Shown here piece after piece: positions 35,101 to 44,485 of a stretch of 64,000 nucleotides of DNA. A program made the translations under genes and the position numbers. The notes below the pieces were generated by a model, which made no database searches, was not told the origin of the DNA, and worked only from the letters and a program-made list of their open reading frames with translations. The stretch comes from Sinohyriopsis cumingii (taxonomy: Eukaryota > Mollusca > Bivalvia > Unionida > Unionidae): the NCBI GenBank assembly GCA_028554795.2, contig CM068838.1:93730974-93794973 (forward strand), in the 5' to 3' direction. Position 1 is the stretch's first letter, and each line of letters begins with the position of its first letter.

Positions 35101-36026
35101 CCCAGAAAGAACGCACCCTGACGGGAACCTGGGTCAGCGTAGAATTGTTCAAAGCTCTGGACATGGGATACCAACTGTTAGAAGTGTACGAAATTTGCCA
35201 CTTTCCCAAGACACAACAGTACCACAAGGGTGATCCCAGTCAGAAAAGCATTTTCGCCGACTACGTGGATGCCTTTTTGAAACTGAAACAAGAAGCCAGC
35301 GGCTATCCTTCCTGGTGTCACACTCCCGAAGACCAAATACAATTCAAAAAGAAATACTACGAACAAGAAGGCATCTCTTTAGACCACATCGAAAAAAGCG
35401 AAGGCAGGCGATCGTTTGCCAACGTAATGTTAAATTGCTTGTGGGGTAAAATGGTACAACGACCGTGTTTACCCAAGACGGAATATTTGACAGAACCTTC
35501 CCGCTACTTCCAGATGATTCACGACAAAACCAAATACATGAAACACGTGGACGTCGTTCGTGAGGATTTGATCTTGGTCAATTACGAAGATGATCTGGAC
35601 TTTGTACAAGACGACCCTTTTGGAAATGTCATCATTGCGGCTTACGTGACAGCTCATGCTCGCTTAAAATTGTACGAAGCTTTAGAACTGTTAGGGGAAC
35701 GCGTCCTGTACTTTGACACGGACAGTTGCATTTACATCCATCACCCAATTCAACATCACCCTGACATCGAAGGAGACCGTTTAGGAGCCTGGACAGACGA
35801 GCATCCCGACGACAAGATTCTAAGTTTCGTCAGTGGCGGCCCCAAAAATTACGGCTACGAATACCGAGAGAAACAAGATCGTACGTTTACCCACTCACCA
35901 CATCGTCAGTCGACCCTTGGAAAAAGTCTATCAAATCGTGTACCAGAAGCGAGTGAGACTTCCCAATCACTTTACGTTGCCGTTCGGTCACGTCGGTATT
36001 GGTCTGTATATAAAAAGGAACCCTAG
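32135..36026 (+). pseudogene. PolB: Protein-primed family B DNA polymerase (Polinton pPolB), broken
   Basis: ORF 1 (32,135-33,655) has a basic start, then a Cys/His-rich zinc region (CEKCDYGYNNREQHKHCG onward, about residues 345-455) and ends just after exonuclease motif I, FIFFDFECMQETG. A TGA at 33,653 and a frameshift near 33,740 follow. Exo II-like AHNFSGYDGQF is at 33,791, with a further TGA at 33,882. ORF 2 (33,897-36,026) carries YCRSDVDILRRCC (exo III), YLDVCSLYPYVC (polymerase motif A), NVMLNCLWGKMV (motif B) and VLYFDTDSCIYI (motif C). A last frameshift near 35,880 puts the probable C-terminus in another frame, so the listed end is approximate. It would copy the element using a terminal protein as primer. 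At least four lesions make it inactive. Confidence 0.93.
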
Positions 36027-36071
36027 GCAAGATCGATAGTTCATTGTGACTACCAAGACCGAGCGAACAAG

Positions 36072-36703
36072 ATGAATACTTTCAGAGAAACACAGAACAA
36101 TTTGTTTAGAAAGGCACAATTCAAGTGTGAGGCTTCTGAAGTGGAATGCGATTGTGAGCCTTGCGATGGGTACGATGCTGTACGCTGTGACCTTAGCGAT
36201 GCCGTAAAGCATCATGGGAACTTTAGTGTCACTACCCCATGATGGAAAGGGATGCTGTGCGTGTCAAACCTGAGGGATGCGAAAGTGATGCCGCTCGTCC
36301 TCTTGGACATTTTACTGGGTTTCGTTTTAAAGGGGAATGTTCACCTTCACGTCTACCCCACTACGGATGTCATCCAGACCTGAGCAAACTCCTGCCCATG
36401 TCACTCAACCCTCATCGAAACGAACCTGTGAAAGACGAATATTCGTTTCCTGTGCGTTTGTCGGAATACTGCGACTTTGAAAATCGTCTTCAATCGTTCA
36501 AAGGAAAATGGCCTAAGTATCTGGGAGGACCGACCCCCGAAGAATTAGCCAGAGCCGGATTTTTCTACTTGGGCGAAGGAGATAAAGTCAAGTGCTTCAG
36601 TTGCGGTGTGTCACTTCACCACTGGGAACCGCAATATTCGGCCTACGTAGAACATGCTCGATGGTCACCGAATTGTCATTACTTACCCTTAGTGGGACCG
36701 TGA
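36072..36703 (+). pseudogene. BIR-domain (IAP-type) protein, one frameshift
   Basis: A TATA box (TATATAAAAAGG, 36,007-36,018) places the start at 36,072, where a 56-codon ORF begins; a frameshift near 36,230 leads into the frame that stays open to 36,703. The C-terminal 75 residues are a complete BIR: GFRF and FKGKWPKYLGGPTPEELARA, then AGFFYLGEGDKVKCFSCG, and CFSC-x16-H-x6-C, the exact C-x2-C-x16-H-x6-C zinc site. No RING follows. BIR proteins of baculoviruses and animals bind caspases or other partners and block cell death; a role in protecting the producing cell is inferred. No introns, so it is likely a captured gene used by the element. Confidence 0.8.
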
Positions 36704-36734
36704 CATTGAAGTAACTTCTTACCATAATCTGTTC

Positions 36735-37190
36735 ATGGATACTTTACAAGAGAACATTCGTGCTTTGCCTGTGGAGTTGAGAGAACGCATTTACCCAGAG
36801 CTGGTCAAAATACAAGTGAAACGTAAAGAACAATTGCATCCGTTACTTCACCGGTGTTTGAATCACTGGTACCTGAAGGCTATACAAGGATTGATTCAAT
36901 TGAAAGTGTTCCATCGGACAGACATTGATGAACGATCCTCTAGTTTTAAAAAGGATTGGTTTGTTATGGACGATTCTACCTACATCATAGTAAACTTACT
37001 GCATCGAATTCCAGAGGAAGAGTTAACGAATTACCAACATCTTGAGCACAATATCAACTTAGTGAAAGAGGAAACTTCTGAACGAATTGTAATGTGCAAA
37101 TTAGTAAATAAAGGATTTAAATTCGACACTGAAGTAAAACCTTGTTTGTGCAAACAGTACATTTCTTGTGTCAGACCAAAGAGGATTTAG
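36735..37190 (+). CDS. F-box-like accessory protein, tandem copy 1 (intact)
   Basis: 151 codons. The N-terminus MDTLQENIRALPVELRERIY has the LPxELxxxI pattern of an F-box helix, followed by a basic KIQVKRKEQLHPLL segment. The rest contains HWYLKAIQGLI, LLHRIPEEELTNYQHLEHNI and a Cys-rich end (CLCKQYISCVRP). Two further copies follow directly, so it belongs to a recently amplified family. An F-box would link substrates to a ubiquitin ligase, but the similarity is short; treat it as a suggestion. It starts 32 bp after the BIR gene. Confidence 0.6.
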   Translation: MDTLQENIRALPVELRERIYPELVKIQVKRKEQLHPLLHRCLNHWYLKAIQGLIQLKVFHRTDIDERSSSFKKDWFVMDDSTYIIVNLLHRIPEEELTNYQHLEHNINLVKEETSERIVMCKLVNKGFKFDTEVKPCLCKQYISCVRPKRI

Positions 37191-37202
37191 TATGACCTAT
37201 TC

Positions 37203-37475
37203 ATGGATACTTTGCTAGAGAACATTCGTGCTTTGCCTGTGGAGTTGAGAGAACGCATTTACCGAGAACTGATCAAAATACAAGTGAAACGCAAACGCAA
37301 AGTGATTCAACCGTTTTTAAATTATGCTCTGTTCCAAAGTACAAGAAGACTGATTATGAGTGGATATTACATCAGACACAAAGTTAAACGAGGCTATTGG
37401 CCACCACCCAACGATTCCAAAAACAGTGTATATACTTATGGATACTTTACAAGAGAACATTTTGGGCTTGCCTGA
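37203..37475 (+). pseudogene. F-box-like accessory protein, tandem copy 2 (truncated)
   Basis: The first 35 residues (MDTLLENIRALPVELRERIY) are nearly identical to copy 1 at both DNA and protein level. It then diverges (FLNYALFQSTRRLIMSGYYI) and is cut short: its last codons are the start of copy 3 read in a different frame (ending GYFTREHFGLA). The pattern indicates an unequal exchange or deletion between copies. Confidence 0.6.
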
Positions 37476-37936
37476 GGAGTTGAGAGAAAGGATTTTAGCG
37501 AAAGCTGGTGAAAATACAAGTGAAACGTAAAGAACAATTGCATCCGTTACGTCACCAGATCTTTAACCACTGGTACCTGAATAATATAAAAGGACTGATT
37601 CGTCAGAAATTTTTTCAGTGGTCAGACCTTGTTGAACACTTTCAGTTTGGGGATGATGATGGACTAGACGTTCGTAATTTTGGTTACTTCGAGATTCACT
37701 TACTGCAACGCACTGAGGAAGACGAGTTAAAGGATTACCAACATTTGTTACATGGAATCTGCTTAGAAAAAGACGAAACATCTAGAAAAACTCTGACGTT
37801 TCAGTTACAGTATGTAACATTTAAATTCCCTACTGGAGAACGAACATGTTTGGTTAGAAATTACCTTTATTGCTTCCGAAACAAAGACACTATAAAATCA
37901 AGTTGCCATGCCACGGATTATGTCACATATTATTGA
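37438..37936 (+). pseudogene. F-box-like accessory protein, tandem copy 3 (frameshift)
   Basis: The ATG at 37,438 opens MDTLQENILGLPEELRERIL. A one-base change near 37,502 shifts the frame, and the rest (KIQVKRKEQLHPLRHQIFNH, HWYLNNIKGLIRQKFF, LLQRTEEDELKDYQHLLHGI) is open to 37,936. It is alignable with copy 1 along its whole length. Its end overlaps the start of the next gene at 37,908. Confidence 0.6.
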
Positions 37937-38633
37937 ACAGATTCCGTGGAAGGTACTCAATGACCATATTCAAACCGTGGATCATTACCATCAATTATTA
38001 CAAGAACTGTATCCATTCAATTTGGGACGACAAGTGGTGTGTGTCTTAGTGACTTGTTTTCTGGGATTTCGTTTACCAGCCGATTCTTTGTGGACTCTTT
38101 ACGATCAGTACTTACCACCTCAATGGCCTTAAATGGTCACGAAAAACTCCTTTTGCTCAAAGCCTTGCGTTTTCATCTGGATACTTCTCGACCTCAACAG
38201 GAAAAAAAGATTCGTCAACTTTTAGCTACCCAAGACGTGTATGACGATGTGTGTGTAGTTTGTGACTTACATCCCCATTGGACAGATGTCCGTGCCTGGA
38301 AAGAATGGGGTTTTGAGGCTTGGACCCAAGAAGTGGCCCAGTATGCACGAGAGTTGTTCAAGGAAAAAAGTTACTTTTCAACCCGTGTTAGTGACGGTGC
38401 CAGAAGAACCCGTCACCCAGGACGGAACTGTCGTGGACAGGCCTGAAAGACCCTTTCGGGAGGACACTTGTGTGACCTTACCCCCTACTATAGAACTGGT
38501 TAGAACATTACCCAAAACATATGGTTGTACAGACACTTGTTTTTATTCCACGTTAATGGTTATCATGTGCCTTTTATTCTTGTACTTAAGCCTTTGGCTT
38601 TTATGTATTTTTGTCTTTCGTATTCATGTTTGA
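37908..38633 (+). pseudogene. Unknown Polinton protein with C-terminal membrane segment, two frameshifts
   Basis: Three overlapping open frames read in succession: 37,908-38,132 (start MPRIMSHIIEQIPWKVLNDH), then a frame visible from about 38,130 to 38,400 (HEKLLLLKALRFHLD, CVVCDLHPHWTDVRAWKEWG), then one to 38,633 with EEPVTQDGTVVDRPERPF and a hydrophobic end (STLMVIMCLLFLYLSLWLLC). The order suggests a single protein of about 240 residues anchored by a C-terminal transmembrane helix. No family recognised. The 3' end is followed by AATAAA (38,649). That these frames form one gene is inference. Confidence 0.45.
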
Positions 38634-38725
38634 AAAAAAAAACCATTCAATAAACGTGTTCTGAAAAAGTATATAAACTCTTGTCTTGTTTGTTTTTTCG
38701 TGTCACAAGTGACATTTCTCACACT

Positions 38726-39481
38726 ATGGCTACCTCGGCTGTCTCTGCTCCCTCTTCCTCTACTGTCAAAGTCATCGACGAACACTTAGATCGTGCCAGT
38801 TGGGAGGCTTTGTATCTTCGCCATCCCTTTAACATGCTCATTGCTGGACCTAGCGGTTCAGGCAAAACCGAATTCGTCAAACGTGTGATCGAACATAAAC
38901 ATCATTTGATCGATCGGCCACCTCAGCGGATCGTGTGGTGTTACAAAGAGTGGCAATCGGCGTACAGCCTCTTGCGAGAAAGTCAAGGCGATTCCATCGT
39001 GTTTGTGGAAGGCATTCCTAAAGAAGATGACGGCATCGTCTCTGACTCCCGTCATACCCATTTGGTCATTTTCGACGATATGTTAGGAGAAGACGAAGAA
39101 GAAATTAAACTGTGGTTCACGCGCAAAGGGCATCACCGTAATGCCAGTGTCGTTTACATCACCCAAAATTTGTTTCAACAAAGTAAAGCCAATCGTACCA
39201 TCAGTCTCAATGCGCATTACGTGGTCTTGTTTAAAAGCCCTCGAGATAAATCGCAAGTGCAAGTCTTAGCCAAACAGTTAGAAACGCCTTGGCTGACTCA
39301 GGCGTACGACGATGCCACTCAAACGCCACACGCCTATTTACTCGTCGATTTGAAACCTACGACCCCGAGGATTTGGGATTTCGTACCCACTTGTTTCACC
39401 ACTGGTGCCAAGACGGAAGGCCTGTCCTGTACACGTCTCCGTCCTCGACTTCATTTCACTCCCCATAAAAAAAATCTATAA
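38726..39481 (+). CDS. Packaging ATPase (A32/FtsK-HerA type), intact
   Basis: The start at 38,726 (MATSAVSAPSSSTVK) is preferred over an upstream ATG because a TATA box (TATATAAA, 38,670-38,677) lies about 50 bp before it, so the upstream ATG would precede the transcript. About 251 residues. Walker A is MLIAGPSGSGKTEFVKRV, Walker B HLVIFDDMLGED, and the polar motif VVYITQNLFQQSKANRT fits sensor residues of viral genome-packaging ATPases. It would drive DNA into the capsid formed by the proteins encoded at 43-46 kb. One of few core genes without a visible lesion. Confidence 0.9.
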   Translation: MATSAVSAPSSSTVKVIDEHLDRASWEALYLRHPFNMLIAGPSGSGKTEFVKRVIEHKHHLIDRPPQRIVWCYKEWQSAYSLLRESQGDSIVFVEGIPKEDDGIVSDSRHTHLVIFDDMLGEDEEEIKLWFTRKGHHRNASVVYITQNLFQQSKANRTISLNAHYVVLFKSPRDKSQVQVLAKQLETPWLTQAYDDATQTPHAYLLVDLKPTTPRIWDFVPTCFTTGAKTEGLSCTRLRPRLHFTPHKKNL

Positions 39482-39522
39482 AAACCTCAGACCCTTTTTC
39501 GTCTGTCTCACACAACGTCAAC

Positions 39523-40450
39523 ATGACGTCCCTTCAGTCGCATCTTCCCGTCAAATTGATTCGTGCCTTGTATGGCATCAGTCGAGAAAAAAATCCACAA
39601 ACACGAGCTCGTGTCTTAGAAGCTAGTCTCAAAGAAGACTTACGATGGTTCACGGTGATGGCACGTCAAATACTCCAAGGAATCATTCAGATTCCTCATC
39701 AAACCAAACGGTTTTTCCATCGAAACAAAGTCGCTTTGGTCCAACTGGCCGATCCCCGCATCGACACTCAAATCAAAAAACAAATCATTTTGAAACCTGG
39801 AGGGAGCGGTACTCTAGGAGGGGTCATCATTCGCTCTCTCTTAAGATGGGATCCTAATGCCCCCAAAGTTATACCCAAGAAAAAAGTCCAACGAAGCCCC
39901 AAGAAGAAGAAAAAGACCAGGTCCCCAAGGAGAACTTCTCCAGTGGCAGGACCCTCCACTTGCCAGACACCACCCCGAGAAAAAGAAAAGAAGCCCCCAG
40001 AAAAAGAAACAGAAAAAAAGTCACCAGAAAAAGAAACGTCCACAGAAGAAAACTAGTCGCAAGAGAGGTACTTCGGCCAGGACGCAACCTTACACTCGCA
40101 AACCACGACCTGCCACGGCGGTGACTGCGTCTCCGGCAGCCTCACGTTTATCCACTTCTCCATTAATGACACCCAGAACTGAAGAGTACTTGGAGACGTT
40201 GATCACACCAAGAACTTCTCCGTTGATGACCCACAAAAGAACTTCCCCAGTGGCAGGACCCTCCAATTTAGTGGCAGTGACTGCTGCTTACAAAGTCCAA
40301 GAAAGATCGGGCATGTTACAAAGTTTACTGGATTTGTCCAAGCAAGAACTGGCTCGATTTAGTCCGTTACGTACCCCTGCACGACGTGTCATGCCTGTCC
40401 TCAAACTGATACGACGTAAAGACAATCAGTGGCGACGCGTTCCAGTATAA
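39523..40450 (+). pseudogene. Basic Ser/Pro/Lys-rich Polinton protein, one frameshift
   Basis: A TATA box (TATAAAAA, 39,477-39,484) precedes the ATG at 39,523. The first 110 residues are structured-looking (KLIRALYGISREKNPQTRAR, DTQIKKQIILKPGGSG), then a Lys/Pro-rich region (KKKKKTRSPRRTSP) runs to a stop at 40,056. The other frame continues seamlessly with PLMTPRTEEYLETLITPRTS and KVQERSGMLQSLLDLSKQEL to 40,450, so a frameshift lies before about 40,050. The IKKQxILxPGG motif resembles the KKxLVQRGG motif of the next gene. Likely a DNA-binding core or minor virion protein; not assigned to a named family. Confidence 0.55.
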
Positions 40451-40509
40451 AAAAGGCCTGTGACCAAGTAGGGTATCAGTGTTTTTTTGGTGCTCCTGAA
40501 GACTCAAAG

Positions 40510-40893
40510 ATGTCATCCTCCAGAAAACCCCAAGGAAAGAAAAGGAAAGGACTGCCACCACGTTTAGCCAAACATGGGGACATGTTATCTGTCCTGTCCA
40601 AAGCTTCTCCACCCCTACGAAAAAAACTCATTCAAACGGCCTCCAAAGAGGTCATCGATACCGTGTGCGAATGTTGTTTGAACGTTTTGAAATTCACGAT
40701 CCCTTTGTCCAAACACCAGAAACAATGCTTAGGCAAACATCGTCACGTTCTTCGCCAAATGGTTCAAAAGAAAATTCCCATTCGTCAAAAAAAGATGTTA
40801 GTGCAACGTGGAGGTATTTTGCCTCTCTTGTTAGGTCCCATACTGAAAGGAGTCTTGGGAACCATGTTGGGAGGACTGGTGGGAGCAAGATAA
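40510..40893 (+). CDS. Conserved small Polinton protein with Gly-rich hydrophobic end
   Basis: A TATA box (TATAAAAAAGG, 40,446-40,456) supports the start at 40,510 (MSSSRKPQGKKRKG) rather than the upstream ATG at 40,429. 127 residues: a basic N-terminus, ASKEVIDTVCECCLNVLKFT, a Lys-rich middle and KKMLVQRGGILPLLLGPILK plus GVLGTMLGGLVGAR. This CECxLNVL plus VQRGG layout recurs in Polinton-like elements and adintoviruses of invertebrates, usually between ATPase and integrase, as here. The hydrophobic glycine-rich end suggests a membrane-active or virion-internal role. Function unknown. Confidence 0.7.
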   Translation: MSSSRKPQGKKRKGLPPRLAKHGDMLSVLSKASPPLRKKLIQTASKEVIDTVCECCLNVLKFTIPLSKHQKQCLGKHRHVLRQMVQKKIPIRQKKMLVQRGGILPLLLGPILKGVLGTMLGGLVGAR

Positions 40894-40942
40894 AAAGGCC
40901 CTCGGAAGTCCCAAGATCTCAGAATCGACCGCTGACAACCAC

Positions 40943-41523
40943 ATGGAAGGACGAAAACTAGCTTTAGTGCCTTACAAACGATGGATAGAATACCATCGGT
41001 GGCAAGAACAACGCACCCCGCATTTACCTCCCAATCCCAATTTGAGCGAGATGTCCCAGTTACAACACGAATTGCAGTCCTTGATGGATCGCCAAGATTT
41101 GTCCGAAACAGAAAAATCGCAAAAGTACGGTCAACTCTTGCACGACTGCAACTCTTTCACCAGAAAGCTTTAGACGAAACAGCTCTACCCACTCTGAAAG
41201 ATTTTAAGACCTTGATGAAAAGTCCAGCACCATCGCCAGTACCAGTACCAGTACCACCAGTACCCGTGACCAAGACAGAAAAAGGAGAAGAAGAAGAAGG
41301 GTTTCAAACTGCACCAGAAAAAGTACGCAAGTTAACAACACCACCTACCTCCAGAATTGGATGGATTAAAAAGATGATGGCCACCCCTTCTTCATCACAA
41401 GAGAAAAAGAAAGTGAAGACAGAAGTGAAACAAGAACCGATATCCCCCGCTCAGACATCCTCCTCTTCAACACCTATTGCCGGTCGCACACGCAAAGCAT
41501 TGCAATCCAAGAAAGTACCCTAA
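40943..41523 (+). pseudogene. Conserved Polinton protein with Pro-rich tail, one frameshift
   Basis: GATAAAAAGG at 40,889-40,898 lies 45-50 bp ahead of the ATG at 40,943. The first 77 codons (EGRKLALVPYKRWIEYHRWQ, LQHELQSLMDRQDLSETEKS) are the ordered part, a helical module with a KYGQLLHD segment common to such elements. A frameshift near 41,150-41,170 shifts to the frame with LPTLKDFKTLMKSPAPSP, a (PV)n stretch and a Lys/Ser-rich tail (RIGWIKKMMATP, GRTRKALQSKK) to 41,523. Function unknown; neighbours make a virion-associated role plausible. Confidence 0.6.
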
Positions 41524-41581
41524 GAGAAAAAGAGTAGCATCCTCCAAGAGTGGGTGCCTTATTAACACACAAACACAAAAA

Positions 41582-42691
41582 ATGGAAAAAGTCTTAGCCA
41601 GCATTTACTACGATCCCTCGCATCCTGCAGGTTACGCAGGAGTTTAAAAATTGTATCGTGCTGCCAAAACGCGACTGAAAAGTCTCCGTTTACCTCAAGC
41701 GCAACGATGGTTACAAGAACAAGCTACCTACACTTTACACAAACCCATTCGACGCAAGTTTGCCAGAAGTCGCACCCGAGTGGAAGGCATCGATCATCAA
41801 TGGCAAGCCGATTTAGCCGATGTCTCTCATTTGGCCAGCTACAGTCGTGGCTACAAATATTTGTTTTGTGTCATCGACGTCTTTTCCAAATTTGCCTGGG
41901 TCGTGCCCTTGACTTCCAAATCCAGCAGCGAGTTAGTGCGAGCCCTGCAACGGGTGTTGAAACAAAGCGGTCGTCACCCTCTTCGATGGCAAACGGACAA
42001 AGGCACCGAATTTCTGAACCAAGCTTTCCAAAAAGAATTAAAGAAACGTGACATTCATTTTTTTACCACCGAGAATCCCGAAACCAAAGCCAGCATCGTG
42101 GAACGTTTTCAACGCACTTTGAAAGAACGCATGTCGAAATATTTTACGCATCACCACACTCTGAAGTACATCGACATCTTACCGCACCTGGTGCAAGCGT
42201 ACAACCAATCTTACCATCGAAGCATCGGACGTGCCCCGCAAGACGTGACTCCCGAGAACGAAGTGCTGGAGTTTGAGCGCCTGTTTGGTACGTCCCCGAC
42301 GAGGGCTGTCCCCAAGAAAAGTGGAGAGTTGACAGTAGGAGATTGGGTGCGCATTGGCAAAACCAAACGCACTTTCGGCAAAGGTTACTTACCTAACTGG
42401 ACGACAAAATTGTTTCGCGTCACTGGACGAGTGCATGGCCGTCATCCTGCCGTCTATAAATTGGAAGACATGAACGGAGAAGTACTCAAAGGAACGTTTT
42501 ATTTGCCCGAGTTACAACGTGTCACCAAAAAAGAAGACGACGTGTACGACATCGAAAGCATTCTCGAACGCAGAACCCGTAAAGTGGGCAAACGACGTGT
42601 CAAAGAAGTCAAAGTACGCTGGAAAGGATATCCGCCCAGTTTTGATTCTTGGATCGACGCTTCGCAAGTCATCGACTATAAAAAGAAGTGA
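41582..42691 (+). pseudogene. Polinton rve integrase with chromodomain, one nonsense codon
   Basis: The ATG at 41,582 opens MEKVLASIYYDPSHPAGYAG, the conserved N-terminus of Polinton integrases. An in-frame TAA at 41,645-41,647 interrupts it, after which the frame is open for 347 codons to 42,691. The rve core has WQADLADVSHLASYSRGYKY (first Asp), RWQTDKGTEFLNQAF (second Asp) and ETKASIVERFQRTLKERM (Glu), about 35 residues after the second Asp. After a linker with an SH3-like part (VGDWVRIGKTKRTFGKGY) comes a chromodomain, VYDIESILERR and VKVRWKGYPPSFDSWIDA. Chromodomains can steer insertion toward marked chromatin. Restart downstream of the stop would lose only about 23 residues, but normal start is lost. 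Confidence 0.92.
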
Positions 42692-42696
42692 CCATC

Positions 42697-43110
42697 ATGC
42701 CCTTTCACACAGCAGACGCAGCTACGTCGACCACTCCTTCTTCACCTAGTTCTTCTGTGCAAGATTTACAAAAACAACCCTTGTGGGTGTGGTGTGGAGA
42801 ACGTGTGGCTAAAACGCAAATCGTCTTTTTCTGCCAAATCTTCGTGGTGCATTGTGTCATCGGGGCAGCCATCGCCAATTTAAGTTTGCAACAAGGAGAC
42901 AAACAATTGTGGACCATTTTATTGAGCAGTTGCATCGGTTACCTGCTTCCCAATCCCTCCCTGAAATTCTCCTCGAACGGGAACCTTGTGTCCAGTGCCA
43001 GTGTCAGTCACCACTCCAACAACAACCACAATCAGAACCCCGTTTTAGACGGAGACACGCCTCTGACGTCCAGTAACCCCTCGGACAGCCACAGAACTCT
43101 GGAATTATGA
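42697..43110 (+). CDS. Small two-helix membrane protein, unknown function
   Basis: The ATG at 42,697 (MPFHTADAATSTTPSS) is used; an in-frame ATG lies 9 bp upstream. About 137 residues: Ser/Thr-rich N-terminus, then RVAKTQIVFFCQIFVVHCVI and GAAIANLSLQQGDKQLWTIL, LLSSCIGYLLPNPSLKF, giving two hydrophobic segments with a short polar loop, and a Ser/Asn-rich tail. The KxQIxFFCQ...NLS...LLSSxxGYxLPNP layout recurs in Polintons beside the integrase. TATAAAAAG at 42,677 overlaps the integrase end and is only 20 bp before this ATG, so it probably does not set the start. It overlaps the next gene by four bases. Confidence 0.6.
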   Translation: MPFHTADAATSTTPSSPSSSVQDLQKQPLWVWCGERVAKTQIVFFCQIFVVHCVIGAAIANLSLQQGDKQLWTILLSSCIGYLLPNPSLKFSSNGNLVSSASVSHHSNNNHNQNPVLDGDTPLTSSNPSDSHRTLEL

Positions 43111-44039
43111 GTCACCGAAACCAATTTTACTTAACCTTACCCAGTGACAGTTCCATGGAGGTGTTTCCCAACAACACGTTGTGCTGTTACACGGCCAAAT
43201 TACCTCAGGCCATCCCCTTAGATCACGAAGCCCATTGGGAAGTGGCTTTAGTAGAAATGATTCACCCGACCCAAGTCCTCAATGTCCTTCCCAATCAAAA
43301 TTTTTTTAAGGTGGAAGTTAATGACGAGCAATTGCAACAGGAATTGAATAAGAGAGCCATGTCTGACATTAAAACCTATAATGTGAAAACTAAAACGTGG
43401 ACCTACCACTTGTCCATTCTCTCAGGCTATTATTTTAGTGGTCATCATTTGGTCAGCGCCATAGCCTCCAGGTTTAATGGAGTGTTTGGGAAAGCTTTTG
43501 AGAATGTCAACAACAAAAGTGTCACCATGGAGTACCACAAAGTAGCTCGTCGCTTCTCGATGAAATTTGACCTGAGTAAAATCGTGTCCATTTTATTTTG
43601 TCCTGAATTGTTTGACATGTTGGGCGGAGACATGGAGATGAGAAAGAAATTTGATCAAAAAGGTGAGCAAGTAATCATTTACGACAACGAGTCTTTTGCC
43701 AAGTATTTTCGTACCCCGGTAGAACTGAATCAAGGACTGAATTTGATCTTTGTGTATTCCGATGTGGTGGAGTACAACGTGGTGGGACACACCTCCGTAC
43801 CGTCACTGCGTGTCAATCCTTTCAAAGTGGATTCTGCCACGAACGCTGACGAGGAAGGTGGAAACACTTACCACGTCCACCGCGAATTTGTCCATCCTCA
43901 CTATTTGCCGGTCAGCAAGTCGTATTTGGATACGGTCAACATTACTATAAAAGGAGATTTGGGACAAAATATTCCATTCACCAAAGGAAAAGTCACGGTG
44001 AAACTCCATTTTCGAAAACGGTTCTCTCACGACTCGTAA
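43107..44039 (+). CDS. Minor capsid protein (penton-like), intact
   Basis: 310 residues with no lesion. It opens with NQFYLTLPSDSSMEVFPNNT, the characteristic start of the Polinton minor capsid protein, followed by HWEVALVEMIHPTQVLNV, SGYYFSGHHLVSAIASRF and, near the end, KSYLDTVNITIKGDLGQNIP. The predicted fold is a single jelly roll forming the vertex (penton) pentamers that close the icosahedral shell. It sits in the standard order before the pVI-like, major capsid and protease genes; the ATG overlaps the previous stop region by 4 bp, suggesting tight packing. Confidence 0.9.
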   Translation: MSHRNQFYLTLPSDSSMEVFPNNTLCCYTAKLPQAIPLDHEAHWEVALVEMIHPTQVLNVLPNQNFFKVEVNDEQLQQELNKRAMSDIKTYNVKTKTWTYHLSILSGYYFSGHHLVSAIASRFNGVFGKAFENVNNKSVTMEYHKVARRFSMKFDLSKIVSILFCPELFDMLGGDMEMRKKFDQKGEQVIIYDNESFAKYFRTPVELNQGLNLIFVYSDVVEYNVVGHTSVPSLRVNPFKVDSATNADEEGGNTYHVHREFVHPHYLPVSKSYLDTVNITIKGDLGQNIPFTKGKVTVKLHFRKRFSHDS

Positions 44040-44042
44040 GTC

Positions 44043-44469
44043 ATGTATCCAGTGTACCGAGGGGTTGCTCGACAGCGAGGACACGGTTTAGGAGATATGC
44101 TGAAATCGGCCTTTCGTTCGGTGGCCCCAGTGTTGAAACCGATGGTGACACGCGGATTGCACGCCTTGAAAGATGCGGAACTGACGCAAGGCAAAGAATT
44201 TCTCCAAAATGTCATCATCGACAAGCAAAACCCTAAAGAAGCCTTCATGAGGGCTGGCAAAAATGTCTTGCTGCAAATTGCTGCAAACGGGCAAAGACAT
44301 TTTAGGCCGACGAGACACACCTATAAATGCCCTGCACGCTACCGAGTCAGGCATTCAGCAAGGACAAGGCAGAAAGAGACGACGAAGAAAACACCCTTTC
44401 ACCAGACTTCAAGCGAGAAAGGCCAAGAAAAGAAGAACCGTTCGAGACTTAGACGTTTTCGATTATTGA
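44043..44469 (+). pseudogene. pVI-like minor virion protein, one frameshift
   Basis: It starts MYPVYRGVARQRGHGLGDML, then a helical part (SVAPVLKPMVTRGLHALKDA) and AFMRAGKNVLLQIA. A frameshift near 44,270 moves to the frame with TGKDILGRR and the basic end GRKRRRRKHPFTRLQARKAK, stopping in DLDVFDY at 44,469. RQRGHGLGD and the basic tail are seen in short proteins placed between penton and hexon genes of Polintons and adintoviruses, comparable to adenovirus protein VI, which binds inside the capsid and disrupts membranes. TATAAAAGG at 43,945-43,953 lies 90 bp upstream. Function is inferred from place and pattern. Confidence 0.6.
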
Positions 44470-44485
44470 GAAAGAACAGAACAAA

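Noticed and set aside
36239..36703. Host IAP gene
   Set aside because: It lies between Polinton genes in the same orientation, lacks introns, and has the element's TATA-to-ATG spacing.
42677..42685. TATA box for the membrane protein gene at 42,697
   Set aside because: Only 20 bp separate it from the ATG, so a transcript starting 25-30 bp downstream would lack the start codon; it overlaps the integrase codons for DYKKK.
41651..42691. Gypsy-type retrotransposon integrase
   Set aside because: No reverse transcriptase, RNase H or LTRs nearby; the IYYDPSHPAGYAG start, the neighbours and the terminal repeats fit a Polinton.
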